Positions 17,759 to 28,394 of a DNA stretch of 64,000 nt are shown in pieces. A program made the translations under genes and the position numbers. This stretch comes from JBHHUI01 sp965248775 (GTDB taxonomy: Bacteria > Chloroflexota > Anaerolineae > Anaerolineales > JBHHUI01): assembly GCA_965248775.1 (NCBI GenBank), contig OZ252150.1, positions 3,534,001 through 3,598,000 of the forward strand. The letters are read 5' to 3'. Position 1 is the stretch's first letter; the number at the start of each line of letters is the position of its first letter. The notes beneath the pieces were generated by a model. It searched no databases, was not told the origin of the DNA, and saw nothing but the letters and a program-made list of their open reading frames with translations.

Positions 17759-19324
17759 ATGGCTCCTACAATCCAAATCTACGACACCACCTTGCGCGAC
17801 GGGACTCAGCGCGAGGGCATCTCACTTTCCTGCGACGACAAACTCCGCATTGCGCAGCGCCTCGATGATCTGGGTGTCGCTTATATTGAAGGCGGTTGGC
17901 CGGGCTCCAATCCCAAAGATGTGGAGTTCTTCGAGCGCGCTGGAGAGTTGAAACTGAAGAACGCCCGCATTGCAGCATTTGGCTCCACCTGCCGAAAAGA
18001 CACACAGCCCGCCGATGATGAAAATGTTCAGGCGTTGCTTGCAGCCAATACGCCGGTTTGCACAGTGGTCGGGAAATCTTGGGAATTACATGTAACGGAT
18101 GTGCTCAAGACAACCCCGCAAGAGAACTTGCGCATGATTGAGGCAAGCCTGGCCTATCTGAAGTCGAAGGGCAAAGAGATCATTTACGACGCCGAGCATT
18201 TCTTTGATGGTTATCAAGCAAACCCGGAGTATGCAATTGAAACTTTGCAAGCTGCCATGCAGGGAGGTGCTGAGATGATCGTGCTCTGCGATACCAATGG
18301 AGGCGCGCTGCCCTGGGATGTTGCGCGTGTCGTACACGACGTGGTGGCTCGGCTCCCGGATGTCGCTGTAGGGATCCATACTCACAATGATAGTGAATGT
18401 GGTGTAGCGAATACGCTCGCTGCAGTGCAAGAAGGCGCAGTCCAAGTGCAAGGGACGATCAACGGGTACGGCGAACGTTGTGGCAACGCCAATCTGTGCA
18501 GCATCATCCCCGATTTGGAATTAAAGATGGGCCGTCCGTGCTTGCCGGAAGGAAACCTGCCGGACCTCTACGATACGTCCCAATTCATTGCCGAGGTCGC
18601 CAACCTCAACCCAGACGAACATGCCCCCTATGTCGGGCACAGCGCCTTCGCGCACAAAGGTGGCATCCATGTCGCTGCCATGCGACGCAATATTCAGAGC
18701 TACCAACATATTTCCCCGCAACTTGTGGGCAATGAGATGCGTACCGTGGTCTCGGAACTATCCGGGCGTGGCAACTTGCTTTCCAAGGCCGAGCAGTTCG
18801 GTCTCGATATCGAATTGAGTGACTCGGTGGTGGAAGTATTGCAAGAGATCAAGGAATTAGAAGCGCGGGGCTTCTCTTTTGAAGCTGCCGAAGCTTCGGT
18901 CGTTATGATGCTAGTCCGTCAACAAACCGACTACGAACCGCCGTTTGAATTAATCGACTTCGTCGCGACGGTCGAACACCGCCAGGGGCGTGGAATGTTC
19001 GCCGAAGCGACGGTGAAGGTGCGCGTCGCGGATGAAGTGCAGCACACAGTCGCAGATGGCAACGGACCGGTCAATGCCTTGGACGCCGCATTGCGTAAAG
19101 CGCTTCTACCGGCGTATCCACGTCTCACGGATGTCCAGTTGGGTGACTACAAAGTGCGTATTCTCGATGGCAGCAAAGGCACGGCCTCTGTAACGCGCGT
19201 GCTGATCGATAGCCACAATGGACGTGAACGCTGGAGCACAGTGGGAGCCAGCACCAACATCATCGATGCCAGTTGGCAGGCATTGGCTGACAGCATGGAA
19301 TATGCGCTTCTGAACGGAAGGTGA
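17759..19324 (+). CDS. cimA: (R)-citramalate synthase
   Basis: A second LeuA-like enzyme, closer to the CimA branch: 521 residues, IYDTTLRDGTQREGISLS at the start and HTHNDSECGVANTLAAV in the metal site. It condenses pyruvate with acetyl-CoA to citramalate and so supplies 2-oxobutyrate for isoleucine without threonine deaminase, using LeuCD and LeuB for the next steps. Its location between leuD and leuB fits this pathway. The assignment over a second isopropylmalate synthase rests on overall sequence character. Confidence 0.9.
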   Translation: MAPTIQIYDTTLRDGTQREGISLSCDDKLRIAQRLDDLGVAYIEGGWPGSNPKDVEFFERAGELKLKNARIAAFGSTCRKDTQPADDENVQALLAANTPVCTVVGKSWELHVTDVLKTTPQENLRMIEASLAYLKSKGKEIIYDAEHFFDGYQANPEYAIETLQAAMQGGAEMIVLCDTNGGALPWDVARVVHDVVARLPDVAVGIHTHNDSECGVANTLAAVQEGAVQVQGTINGYGERCGNANLCSIIPDLELKMGRPCLPEGNLPDLYDTSQFIAEVANLNPDEHAPYVGHSAFAHKGGIHVAAMRRNIQSYQHISPQLVGNEMRTVVSELSGRGNLLSKAEQFGLDIELSDSVVEVLQEIKELEARGFSFEAAEASVVMMLVRQQTDYEPPFELIDFVATVEHRQGRGMFAEATVKVRVADEVQHTVADGNGPVNALDAALRKALLPAYPRLTDVQLGDYKVRILDGSKGTASVTRVLIDSHNGRERWSTVGASTNIIDASWQALADSMEYALLNGR

Positions 19325-19392
19325 TGCACCCGGGAAACACTCCGGTTTTCAACAAGATGTAACAGCAAAAGGGGGACTTCGCTCCGACCGCC

Positions 19393-19869
19393 ATGCACGC
19401 CGCAACTGAAAAAGTGATCGCCGCTGCCCATGACCTGGGACTGGAGATAGAAGTTGTTGAGTACGAACAACCCACCAGAACAGCCGTAGACGCGGCACAG
19501 GCCATCGGCTGCGAAGTCTCACAGATTGTAAAGAGTCTGGTTTTTATTGTGCAAGACGAACCGATAATGGCACTGGTGTCTGGCGCTAATCGACTGCATG
19601 AAGGCAAGCTTGCCAGACTGTGCGGGGTGGGCCGCAAAAAGGTACGCCGAGCGAACGCCGACGAGACCCGCGCTGCAACGAGTTATGCTATTGGTGGAGT
19701 TTCCCCGATTGGGCACCCCACTCCAATATCTGTATATGTAGATAAAGACTTGGTTGACCATGATATTGTCTGGGCAGCAGCCGGCACGCCCAATTCGGTC
19801 TTCCCCCTTTCTCCGGAAGACCTGCTGCGTATTACAAACGGCGACCGCGCGGACTTAAAACAAGACTGA
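19393..19869 (+). CDS. YbaK/EbsC-family aminoacyl-tRNA deacylase
   Basis: 158 residues with the YbaK core: VKSLVFIVQDEPIMALVSGANRL, then the catalytic-lysine region at GRKKVRRANADE and SPIGHPTPISVYVDKDL. Family members hydrolyse mischarged tRNAs such as Cys-tRNA(Pro). It sits inside the leucine operon between cimA and leuB without an obvious functional link. The start used is the ATG at 19393. Confidence 0.88.
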   Translation: MHAATEKVIAAAHDLGLEIEVVEYEQPTRTAVDAAQAIGCEVSQIVKSLVFIVQDEPIMALVSGANRLHEGKLARLCGVGRKKVRRANADETRAATSYAIGGVSPIGHPTPISVYVDKDLVDHDIVWAAAGTPNSVFPLSPEDLLRITNGDRADLKQD

Positions 19870-19906
19870 CGACGATTAATAAAAATTGGATACGGCAAAA
19901 TAATCA

Positions 19907-20977
19907 ATGCAAGCGAAAATCACACTTCTCCCCGGTGATGGCATAGGCCCGGAAGTAGTCTCGGCCGGCCGGGCTGTTTTAGAAACCGTTGCTGCTAAAT
20001 ACAAACATGCTTTTTCGTTCGACGAACATCTGATCGGCGGCTGTTCCATTGACGAACACGGTACTGCACTCACTTCTGAGACCCTCGCTGCCTGTCACGC
20101 AGCCGACGCCATATTGCTTGGTGCAGTCGGCGGCCCCAAGTGGGATGACCCGATGGCTAGTGTACGTCCGGAACAGGGCTTGCTCGGATTGCGCAAGGGA
20201 TTGGGCTTGTTCGCGAACTTGCGGCCCGTTCGTCCGCATGCGGAGCTGTTGGACGCTTCGCCCCTGCGTCCGGAAAGGCTGCAGGGTGTGGATATTCTGG
20301 TCGTGCGCGAGTTGACTGGCGGTATTTATTTCGGTGAGCCGCAGAGCCGAGAGACGTCTCCCGACGGCACTGTGCGCGCGGTGGATACGATGGTGTATTG
20401 CGATTACGAAATCGAGCGAGTAGTCGAATTGGCTTGCACACTGGCACAAGGCCGACGCAGGAAAGTCAGTTCTGTTGACAAAGCGAATGTTCTCGAGTCT
20501 TCGCGCCTTTGGCGACAGGTTGCCACAGATGTGAGTGCGCGCCATCCCGATATTGAAGTGGAACACCAATTGGTAGATGCTGCTGCAATGCGACTCATTA
20601 CGCAGCCCGCCAACTTCGACGTTGTAGTTACAGGGAATATGTTCGGCGATATCCTCACAGATGAGGCCTCTGTCCTCACCGGTTCAATGGGCAATCTGCC
20701 GTCCGCGTCGATCGGAGACGGTGGCCCGGGCTTATATGAACCGATTCACGGTTCCGCGCCTGACATCGCCGGGCAGGGGATTGCAAACCCGATTGGAACC
20801 ATCCTGTCGGCTGCCATGCTGCTGCGGCATTCCCTGCAGCTCGAAGCAGAAGCTGCCGCTGTCGAAGCGGCCGTTGATCGCGCTCTCGCCGATGGTTGCC
20901 GCACAGTAGACTTGTCAGCGGAGAACTCGTTGTCTACGGAAGAGATGAAGCGTGCAATCGTTGAAAGGCTAGCGTGA
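19907..20977 (+). CDS. leuB: 3-isopropylmalate dehydrogenase
   Basis: Oxidative decarboxylation of 3-isopropylmalate with NAD+, the third leucine step. It has the family start ITLLPGDGIGPEVV, the substrate-binding LRKGLGLFANLRPV and RELTGGIYFGEPQ, and the NAD motif EPIHGSAPDIAGQGIANP. The 356 residues are normal. It lies 37 bp after the YbaK gene. Confidence 0.97.
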   Translation: MQAKITLLPGDGIGPEVVSAGRAVLETVAAKYKHAFSFDEHLIGGCSIDEHGTALTSETLAACHAADAILLGAVGGPKWDDPMASVRPEQGLLGLRKGLGLFANLRPVRPHAELLDASPLRPERLQGVDILVVRELTGGIYFGEPQSRETSPDGTVRAVDTMVYCDYEIERVVELACTLAQGRRRKVSSVDKANVLESSRLWRQVATDVSARHPDIEVEHQLVDAAAMRLITQPANFDVVVTGNMFGDILTDEASVLTGSMGNLPSASIGDGGPGLYEPIHGSAPDIAGQGIANPIGTILSAAMLLRHSLQLEAEAAAVEAAVDRALADGCRTVDLSAENSLSTEEMKRAIVERLA

Positions 20978-21054
20978 GATGGTGATCGGGAGTGAGGGTA
21001 TAGAGAGAATCGCCCTCGCTGACTCTATTTGATGCAGAACAAAAGAAATCCATT

Positions 21055-21900
21055 ATGCTGAAGGTCGCATTCCAGGGTGAGCGCGGTGCATATTCAGAAG
21101 CCGCTGCGATTGAATACTTTGGTGCAGAAATTGAACCGATCGCCTGTAAATCCTTCGACGATGTATTTGACTCCGTTTCGGGCGGAGCCTGTGAGCGAGG
21201 CATCATCCCAATCGAAAACTCGCTGGCCGGCAGTATTCATCGTAATTACGATCTTTTTCAACGGCACAATCTCTCCATCGTTGGGGAAAAGGTTTTCCGT
21301 GTCCGACATTGCCTGATCTCACATCCCGGCGTGGCATTGGAAGACATCAAAAAGATCATCTCGCACCCGCAGGCCCTGGCTCAATGTGAGGTGTACATCG
21401 ATGGGTTGGGAGTCGAGCGCGAGTTATGGTACGACACGGCTGGCGCTGTGAAGTCGCTCGTTGAAGAAGATAGTCGTGATCTGGCCGCCATCGCTTCCCG
21501 CTTGGCTGCCGAGGTATACGGGATGAAAGTGCTCGCCGAAGGTATCGAAGATGTGCAGTCGAATTACACGCGTTTTCTCGTGCTTTCAACCGAAGATGAG
21601 CTTCCCTCTGAGGGAACAGCAAAGACTTCGATAGTTTTCTCGCTCCCACAAGGGGGCACTACCCCGGGCTCTCTCTTTCGCGCGATGGGTGTTTTTGCAT
21701 TGCGCGATATTAATCTGACTAAGATCGAGTCACGGCCTCTGCAGGGCGAGACTTTCGCTTATGTGTTTTATCTCGATTTTGAAGGTAGCGAACACGAAAA
21801 GAATTGTGCCAGGGCATTGGAGCATTTGCGCGAATTTGCTCCTAACGTACGCGTATTGGGGTCGTACACACGCGATGAGGACTGGTTGCGTACAAGTTAA
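21055..21900 (+). CDS. pheA: Prephenate dehydratase
   Basis: Converts prephenate to phenylpyruvate in phenylalanine synthesis. It starts VAFQGERGAYSEAAA. The catalytic-domain signatures GIIPIENSLAGSIHRNYDL and NYTRFLVLS are present. A C-terminal ACT domain contains GSLFRAMGVFALRDINLTKIESRP (the ESRP phenylalanine site). There is no chorismate mutase domain, so it is the monofunctional type. It is the last gene of the amino acid run. Confidence 0.96.
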   Translation: MLKVAFQGERGAYSEAAAIEYFGAEIEPIACKSFDDVFDSVSGGACERGIIPIENSLAGSIHRNYDLFQRHNLSIVGEKVFRVRHCLISHPGVALEDIKKIISHPQALAQCEVYIDGLGVERELWYDTAGAVKSLVEEDSRDLAAIASRLAAEVYGMKVLAEGIEDVQSNYTRFLVLSTEDELPSEGTAKTSIVFSLPQGGTTPGSLFRAMGVFALRDINLTKIESRPLQGETFAYVFYLDFEGSEHEKNCARALEHLREFAPNVRVLGSYTRDEDWLRTS

Positions 21901-21964
21901 CGTCAGTACGACAAGCTAGCGTCTTTTCGATGGAAACCTGTCAGTTTTACGTACGCCCTATATT

Positions 21965-24015
21965 TTAGATGTTGTCCAGCTCTCGCTTAACGGTCTCGTA
22001 AAGACTTTCCGCCTTTAACTCCGCCAGACTCAGACATGGTGCGCTGAGATGTTCGGCCAGCTTGCGTGCCAGCCCCTGATCGAAAGCGGCGTGCTCCATA
22101 TTAATTACAATGCTCCGAATATTATCTTCCTCGAATCGCTGCGCTGCTCGATGTGCTTCCTCTTGGGGCGGCAAGTTGGTCATTGAAACATTACCGGCTC
22201 CATCCGTGAGCAGGATCATCAGCGGCATTACATCCGGGTGAAGTTGTTTCTGTTGTTTGATGATCTTGTATGCCAGGGTCAGCCCGGCCGAGAGTGGCGT
22301 TTTTCCACCAACGGGGATGTCGGCCAGTGCACGTTGCGCGAGTTGCACAGAGTTCGTGGGCTGTAAAATCAGTGTGGCATTGTTTTTTTGGAAAACGATT
22401 AATCCAACCCGGTCACGTCGTTGATATGCATCGGTCAGCAATGACATGATCGCGCCTTTTGTAGCGGTCATTCGTTCAGCCACAGCCATTGACCACGAAG
22501 CATCAACAACGAACATGATCAAATTCGCTGCTTTGCGGACGCGAATCTTGCGGTGAAAGTCCTCCGACCGGACTGCAAATGCAACCTGCTCGCGTTGCTC
22601 CGCACGCTTGATCTGATGCGGCGCTGCGGCGCGCAATGTTGCGTCGAATGCCAGATCATCCGTCTGACCAGCGGCCGGGCGCGCTTGCACATAACGACCA
22701 CGTTTGCGATCGGTGCGGGTACGGCTGCGGCGACCGCTATGTTTGCGGGTTAGTTTGTCGAGTGGGGTGTTGAGAGAACGGGCTTCAAATTCCTGGCCGA
22801 CACCGACATCCTTACCGCCCTCCCACCAGTTGGAGTCGCCGCTGCCCTGCGTTTGTTGCGGAGCAGGCTCGGCCTGGCTGAGGTCAGGAACATCCTCGGT
22901 AGCGGATTCCTGCCCTACACTATCTTTTTTTTTACTTGGGCAGTTTCGTCGGACTGCTTAGGTTTACCCTGTTCGCCACTTGCGGCATCCGAGCGAGCCT
23001 GTTCCAACCGTTCTTCCAGGTCTTGCAGAACCACTTCCGAACGCTGAAATGGGCCTTTCTTTACACGGTGCGGCAGTGCCAATTCGGCCGCGAGCAAAAT
23101 ATCGCTATTTTCGATTTGAGCCCGTCCTTTGAACGCGGCATGAGCGCGGGCAGCGCGGAGTATCACCAAGTCGGCACGATGCCCATCCACTTCCAGGCTG
23201 GTGGTCAACTCAGCAATTGATTCCAGATCATAGCGGGAATAAGTTACGTCCGGTAACAATTTGCGTGCAGCAGCAATTTCAGAGGAAACGAACTGTTCTT
23301 TGGGTTGCCATTCCTGAGAAAATGTTTCCGGGGCTGTCTCAAAGGCGATGTTGCGTTCCATGATGTCTACACGCGCATCGGAGTCGGATATACCTCGAAC
23401 TGTAGCCGAGAGCGCGAAGCGGTCGAGCAACTGCGGACGCAGGTCGCCTTCTTCGGGGTTCATCGTGCCTACGAGGATAAATTTTGATGGATGCGTGAAG
23501 GAGATGCCTTCACGCTCAACAACGTTGACACCCATAGCCGCTGAGTCGAGCAAAAGATCGACGACATGATCGTCGAGCAGGTTGACTTCATCAATGTAAA
23601 GCAGACCGCGGTTTGCACTGGCCAGTATGCCCGGTTCGAAATGGCGCTCACCTTTCTGGATGGCCTTTTCAATGTCGAGGGTACCCACCACCCGATCTTC
23701 GGTGGCGCTTATCGGCAAATCTACAAACGCAGTACGGCGGAAAGCCCCAGACATATTACCGTTATTGCTCGCGCGCTCGCGGCATTCTGTGCAAAACTGG
23801 CTCGGCTGTTCCGGGTCGCAACCAAATTGGCAATCGACAACTACGTTGACATCGGGCAGCAGTGCCGCCAATGCGCGGGCGGCAGTTGATTTCGCGGTAC
23901 CCCGCTCGCCCCGGATTAGAACACCACCAATGAGTGGGTTAACGGCATTTAACAGCAGCGCGCGCTTCATTCGATCCTGTCCAACAATAGCAGTAAAAGG
24001 AAAAACGGGTCGCAT
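21965..24015 (-). CDS. chlD: Mg/Co-chelatase subunit D-like protein (ChlI-ChlD fusion) made by -1 frameshifting
   Basis: The zero frame from the ATG at 24015 gives a 366-residue AAA+ protein (FPFTAIVGQDRMKRALLLNAV, Walker A GERGTAKST, Walker B LLYIDEVNLL) that ends at a TAG at 22915-22917. At the site A AAA AAG (22930-22924) a -1 shift continues through a Pro/Gln-rich linker into a von Willebrand A domain (MFVVDASWSMAV, LTDGAGN) ending at 21965. The full product would have 683 residues, the normal size of the chelatase D subunit. One gene could thus give both the small ATPase subunit and the medium subunit. Such dual-coding chlD genes are described for cobalt chelatases. No large CobN/ChlH subunit is in this window. 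A homopolymer sequencing error is the alternative. Confidence 0.88.
22924..22930 (-). promoter_or_regulatory. -1 ribosomal frameshift site A AAA AAG in chlD
   Basis: A run of nine A followed by G is read GTA AAA AAA AAG in the zero frame and reaches a stop three codons later. Slipping back one base on A AAA AAG continues as GAT AGT GTA and opens the VWA frame. This heptamer is the same as the dnaX site of Escherichia coli. A9 could also cause transcriptional slippage. Confidence 0.8.
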
Positions 24016-24073
24016 TTCTACTCCAACTTTACTCCGCGGAGAATTATACCGCGAAGGAAAACCACCGGAAAGG

Positions 24074-24102
24074 TAGACAACTGATCGATTCAGTCTTATA
24101 AT
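24074..24102 (+). promoter_or_regulatory. Promoter of rpsA
   Basis: A -35 TAGACA at 24074-24079 and a perfect -10 TATAAT at 24097-24102 are separated by 17 bp, with the start codon 41 bp downstream. It lies in the divergent region between chlD and rpsA. Confidence 0.7.
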
Positions 24103-24142
24103 CCGCCGCGCATCCCCAATATATTGGAGTTGGACACAATTA

Positions 24143-25594
24143 ATGACAATGGAAGATACTCCTTCTGAGGAGCAAGCAGTCCCCGTAGGAGGCGATTTGT
24201 CTGCACCTGAGCAGAAAAACGGCGAGCTTGACATACATCCGATGGACGCTTTGCTCGCGGAAAGCGAAATCGATCTACCCAAGCGCGGTGAAATCCGTGT
24301 TGGAACGGTTGCGCGCATCACCCCCAGCGAAATTCTTGTGGATATAGGAGCCAAAACCGAAGGCATTATCAATGCCCAGGAATTGGATAAGATCGATCCC
24401 GAAGTGCGTGACTCGATCAAAATAGGTGAAGACGTCAAAGTTTTTGTAGTCAACCCTCATGCGCGCCATGGCAATATTATATTGTCCATTGCAAAAGCAG
24501 AGGAGATGCGTGATTGGGAGTTGGCAGAAAAACTCCTTGAATCCGAGGAAGTTTACGAAGGGGAGTTGGCCGGTTACAACAAGGGTGGCGTGATCATGCG
24601 CATCGGACACTTGCGAGGATTTATTCCAGCCTCGCAAATGAGCCTTGCTCGCCGGCGACAAAGTGTAGGCGAGACGCCCGCGCAACGCTGGAGTGGAATG
24701 GTTGGAGATGCTGCACTTGTTAAAGTGTTGGAAGTTGATCGAGATCGGAATCGTCTGATCTTGTCTGAACGCTCCGCGGCGAAGGAATATCGCAGTCGCG
24801 CGCGTGAACAACTAATGGCAGAATTGCAAGTGGGCGACAAGCGCTCAGGTCGCGTCAATTCGTTGGCTGATTTTGGCGCGTTTGTCGACCTGGGTGGAAT
24901 TGAAGGGCTTGTGCACGTCTCGGAACTCACCTGGAAGCCAATCGATCATCCCAAAGAAGTGCTCTCGATTGGTGACGAGGTCGAAGTGCAAATTCTCAAT
25001 GTGGACCAGGAGCGGAATCGCATTGGTCTTTCAATGAAGCTGCTGGAACCTGATCCTTGGAGTCGCGTACTCGATCAGTATCAATCGGGTCAGCTTGTGG
25101 AGGCTACCATTACCCGTCTGGCCAAATTCGGTGCATTTGCCCGCCTCAAGGAAACCCCTGAACTTGAAGGCCTTGTCCGCATTGCGGAACTGTCGCATGA
25201 TAACATCGGTCACCCCAAAGAGGTTGTCCAAGAAGGTGAGGACCGCATTTTGCGCATTATCGAAATCGATGCAGGCAAGCGGCGCATGTCGTTGAGTGTA
25301 CGAGAAGTCGATTCGGCGCGCTACGCAAACTTGGATTATGAATTTTACGTTGGTCGTGAGGAAGCAGAGGCAGAAGAAGTTGCTCCTGACGAGACCGAGG
25401 TTGAAGAAGTCGTATCCGACGGGGCAACTCCCGAGACAACGGAAGCTGACGAAGTTGAGATTGCTGAAACTGCCTCAGAAAGCTCTGTAGATATCCCTGT
25501 TCCAGATGCAGATGTCGCCGCTGAGGTAGATCCGGCGTCCGAAAACGAAGAGCCTGCAGCTGCGCCCGAAGATTCAGACGCGCCCCTCGACTAA
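24143..25594 (+). CDS. rpsA: 30S ribosomal protein S1
   Basis: Four S1 RNA-binding repeats occur at about residues 49-120, 133-205, 222-290 and 307-378. Repeat 3 contains RSGRVNSLADFGAFVDLGG and GLVHVSEL. An acidic, Ala/Glu-rich tail of about 100 residues follows. S1 brings mRNA to the 30S subunit. The four-domain form is shorter than the six-domain proteobacterial protein and is usual in several other phyla. The gene has its own promoter. Confidence 0.94.
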   Translation: MTMEDTPSEEQAVPVGGDLSAPEQKNGELDIHPMDALLAESEIDLPKRGEIRVGTVARITPSEILVDIGAKTEGIINAQELDKIDPEVRDSIKIGEDVKVFVVNPHARHGNIILSIAKAEEMRDWELAEKLLESEEVYEGELAGYNKGGVIMRIGHLRGFIPASQMSLARRRQSVGETPAQRWSGMVGDAALVKVLEVDRDRNRLILSERSAAKEYRSRAREQLMAELQVGDKRSGRVNSLADFGAFVDLGGIEGLVHVSELTWKPIDHPKEVLSIGDEVEVQILNVDQERNRIGLSMKLLEPDPWSRVLDQYQSGQLVEATITRLAKFGAFARLKETPELEGLVRIAELSHDNIGHPKEVVQEGEDRILRIIEIDAGKRRMSLSVREVDSARYANLDYEFYVGREEAEAEEVAPDETEVEEVVSDGATPETTEADEVEIAETASESSVDIPVPDADVAAEVDPASENEEPAAAPEDSDAPLD

Positions 25595-25757
25595 AGTCGA
25601 CACAACTAATTCGATGAAGTTTCTACCACCTGCCGTATTGTGACAGGAGGCGGTATACTCATGCTTCAAAATCGGTGCCATATGTGTGAATGGCGCGCGA
25701 TTTGTATTTTGGTAAAATGTGCACACTCAAGTATTGGTGATTTCGGAGGGATAACCC

Positions 25758-28283
25758 GTGTCGAATAATATGGAACGCTTCACGCAACGGGCGCGGCGCG
25801 TACTGGGCATTGCCCAGGAAGAGGCCGAAAACCTGCGCCAGCCTTATATCGGGACAGAGCACTTGCTGCTCGGACTTGCCCGAGAAGACGGCGGTGTGGC
25901 GGGCCGCGTGCTACGCGACCTTGGCGTCGATCATGCTCGCCTGCGTGACATCATCGAAAGCATGGGTGCGGGTTCGCAACGCGTGAGCGGTGCGAAGACC
26001 GACTTAGCCCCGACAACCAAGCAAGTGCTAAAGCTGGCCGTGGACGAGGCACGCCGTTTAGGGCATCACTATATCGGCACCGAGCATCTGCTCCTCGGAT
26101 TAGTACGCCAGAACGAGGGAATTGCTGTTGATGTATTGCGACGCATGGGCATCTCGCCCGAACAAGTGCGTCGCCAGACCCGCCGTGTGTTGAAGGATAA
26201 CCCGCCTAGCGGTCGGCAGGCCGCCCCGGCTGGCGGCTCGGGTCGACAGAAAAAAGACAAGCAGAAGACCCCTCTGGTTGACCAACTTGCTACAGATCTC
26301 ACAACATTAGCAAAGACAGACAAACTTGATCCTGTCATTGGCCGTCAGATGGAAATTGAGCGCGTGATCCAAATCCTGGCGCGCCGTACAAAGAACAACC
26401 CTGCGCTGATCGGCGAACCCGGGGTAGGCAAGACAGCCATCGTCGAAGGCCTCGCCCAACGTATCATCTCGGGCGACGCACCGGAGCCGCTATTGGGCAA
26501 ACGTGTGCTCCAACTGGATGTTGGCTCACTCGTCGCCGGGACTATGTATCGTGGCCAATTCGAAGAACGCCTCAAACGCGTGATCGATGAATTGAAGAAA
26601 TCGGGCGCGATCCTCTTTATAGACGAAGTGCACATGCTAGTCGGTGCTGGCTCGGCTGGCTCCTCCGTGGATGCGGCCAACATTCTCAAACCCGCCCTCT
26701 CTCGCGGGGAACTCCAAGTCATTGGAGCAACCACACTTGATGAGTATCGCAAATACATCGAGAGCGATGCAGCGCTCGAGCGTCGTTTTCAGTCGATTAC
26801 TGTGGAAGAGCCCACGGTCGACGAGACGATCGATATCTTGCACGGCATCAAGGAACGCTACGAAGAACACCACAAACTGAACATCACCGATGAAGCGGTT
26901 GAAGCTGCAGCGCATTTGTCGGCACGTTATGTTGCGGACCGTTTCCTGCCGGATAAAGCTATCGACCTGATCGACGAAGCCAGTTCGCGCGTGCGCATGT
27001 ATAAGAATCCTGCAGCGCACAGACTCAAGAAGATGGTCACCGATCTGAAATCTGCACAGGAAGAGCATACGCTGGCAATCGACGAAGCACGATATGCCGA
27101 TGCACAAGAACTGCGCGAGCGACAGGAAGAGCTGGAAGAAAAGCTCGAACGCATGCGAGCCGGATGGGACCGAGCCACCAGCCCGTTAGTAAGCGGGGAA
27201 GACATTGCTGAGGTTGTGGGAATGTGGACGGGTGTACCCGTAACGCAAATCACAGAAACAGAATCCGATCGACTGCTGCGTATGGAAGATGCACTCCACG
27301 AACGCATTGTGGGTCAGGATGAACCCATCAATGCTATCTCGCGCGCGGTTCGGCGTGCACGTGCCGGTCTGAAAGACCCGCGCCGCCCGGTGGGTTCGTT
27401 TATCTTCCTCGGACCAACAGGAGTGGGTAAAACCGAATTGACCAAAGCGCTGGCTGAATTCCTCTTTGGTAGCGATGATGCATTGGTACAACTGGACATG
27501 TCGGAATTCATGGAGCGTCATTCCATGAGCCGTCTGGTTGGGGCGCCTCCGGGCTATATCGGCTATGAAGATGCAGGGCAACTTACCGAAGCACTCCGTC
27601 GGCGCCCGTACTCCGTTGTCGTCTTCGATGAGGTTGAGAAAGCCCACCCTGAAACTCACAACATGCTGCTTCAAATAATGGAGGAAGGTCACCTTTCTGA
27701 CGCGAAGGGCAAGAAAATAAACTTTCAAAATGCCATGATAGTGATGACCTCAAATGTCGGGGCAGATGTGATCAAGCGCCAGACGAGTCTGGGGTTCCAA
27801 GGTCAGGTAGATTCGAACGAAAAGGCCGAACAAGCGTATGATGATATGCGCAAGAAACTCACCGAAGAGTTGAAGCGCGTTTTCCGGCCAGAATTTCTCA
27901 ACCGCGTGGATGGTGTGATAGTCTTCCGAGCGCTGAGTGAAAATGACATTCTGGAGATTGTGCAACTCGAACTCAACAAAGTAGAGGATCGTGTCAAGGA
28001 CCGCCATATACAGTTTGATGTGACCGAGGCTGCCCGCCGCTATCTAGCCGAGGAAGGCTACGATGAGGATTATGGCGCCCGTCCGCTCAAGCGTGTGATT
28101 CAGAAGCACATTGAGGACGAACTGTCCGATACTCTTCTGAGCGCACCGGTGGGTGAAGCTGGCGGGATTGTGCATGTGGATTATTCACCCGACGATGGAG
28201 TGATGATCTCCATTGAGGCTATGCCGGATGTGGAAGAGGTCGAAGAGCCTGAAGAAGACCCGGAAGCATTGCCAACAGCCTGA
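25758..28283 (+). CDS. clpC: ATP-dependent Clp protease ATP-binding subunit ClpC
   Basis: A class I Hsp100 unfoldase that feeds substrates to ClpP. It has a double Clp-N repeat (residues about 5-145), AAA-1 with Walker A GEPGVGKT at 219-226, a short UVR-type middle coiled coil (residues about 420-460), AAA-2 with Walker A GPTGVGKT and an acidic C-terminal tail. The GTG at 25758 has GGAGGG 7 bp upstream. 841 residues is normal for ClpC. No clpP, mcsA or mcsB lies beside it. Its terminator is split by an insertion sequence. Confidence 0.96.
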   Translation: MSNNMERFTQRARRVLGIAQEEAENLRQPYIGTEHLLLGLAREDGGVAGRVLRDLGVDHARLRDIIESMGAGSQRVSGAKTDLAPTTKQVLKLAVDEARRLGHHYIGTEHLLLGLVRQNEGIAVDVLRRMGISPEQVRRQTRRVLKDNPPSGRQAAPAGGSGRQKKDKQKTPLVDQLATDLTTLAKTDKLDPVIGRQMEIERVIQILARRTKNNPALIGEPGVGKTAIVEGLAQRIISGDAPEPLLGKRVLQLDVGSLVAGTMYRGQFEERLKRVIDELKKSGAILFIDEVHMLVGAGSAGSSVDAANILKPALSRGELQVIGATTLDEYRKYIESDAALERRFQSITVEEPTVDETIDILHGIKERYEEHHKLNITDEAVEAAAHLSARYVADRFLPDKAIDLIDEASSRVRMYKNPAAHRLKKMVTDLKSAQEEHTLAIDEARYADAQELRERQEELEEKLERMRAGWDRATSPLVSGEDIAEVVGMWTGVPVTQITETESDRLLRMEDALHERIVGQDEPINAISRAVRRARAGLKDPRRPVGSFIFLGPTGVGKTELTKALAEFLFGSDDALVQLDMSEFMERHSMSRLVGAPPGYIGYEDAGQLTEALRRRPYSVVVFDEVEKAHPETHNMLLQIMEEGHLSDAKGKKINFQNAMIVMTSNVGADVIKRQTSLGFQGQVDSNEKAEQAYDDMRKKLTEELKRVFRPEFLNRVDGVIVFRALSENDILEIVQLELNKVEDRVKDRHIQFDVTEAARRYLAEEGYDEDYGARPLKRVIQKHIEDELSDTLLSAPVGEAGGIVHVDYSPDDGVMISIEAMPDVEEVEEPEEDPEALPTA

Positions 28284-28394
28284 CTGGGATAAATTTCAAG
28301 TGAAAAAGCCCTCTGCATATTGAACTGACCCCCAAGAAGTTGACACAAAATAAAAGCACCCCCTGTGAGAAGATAAAAGCAGGAGGTGCTTTTT

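Noticed and set aside
22915..24453. Longer start for the chelatase gene at 24453
   Set aside because: The extra 146 residues are Ser/Arg-rich and antisense to the rpsA start; the conserved chelatase N-terminus begins at the ATG at 24015.
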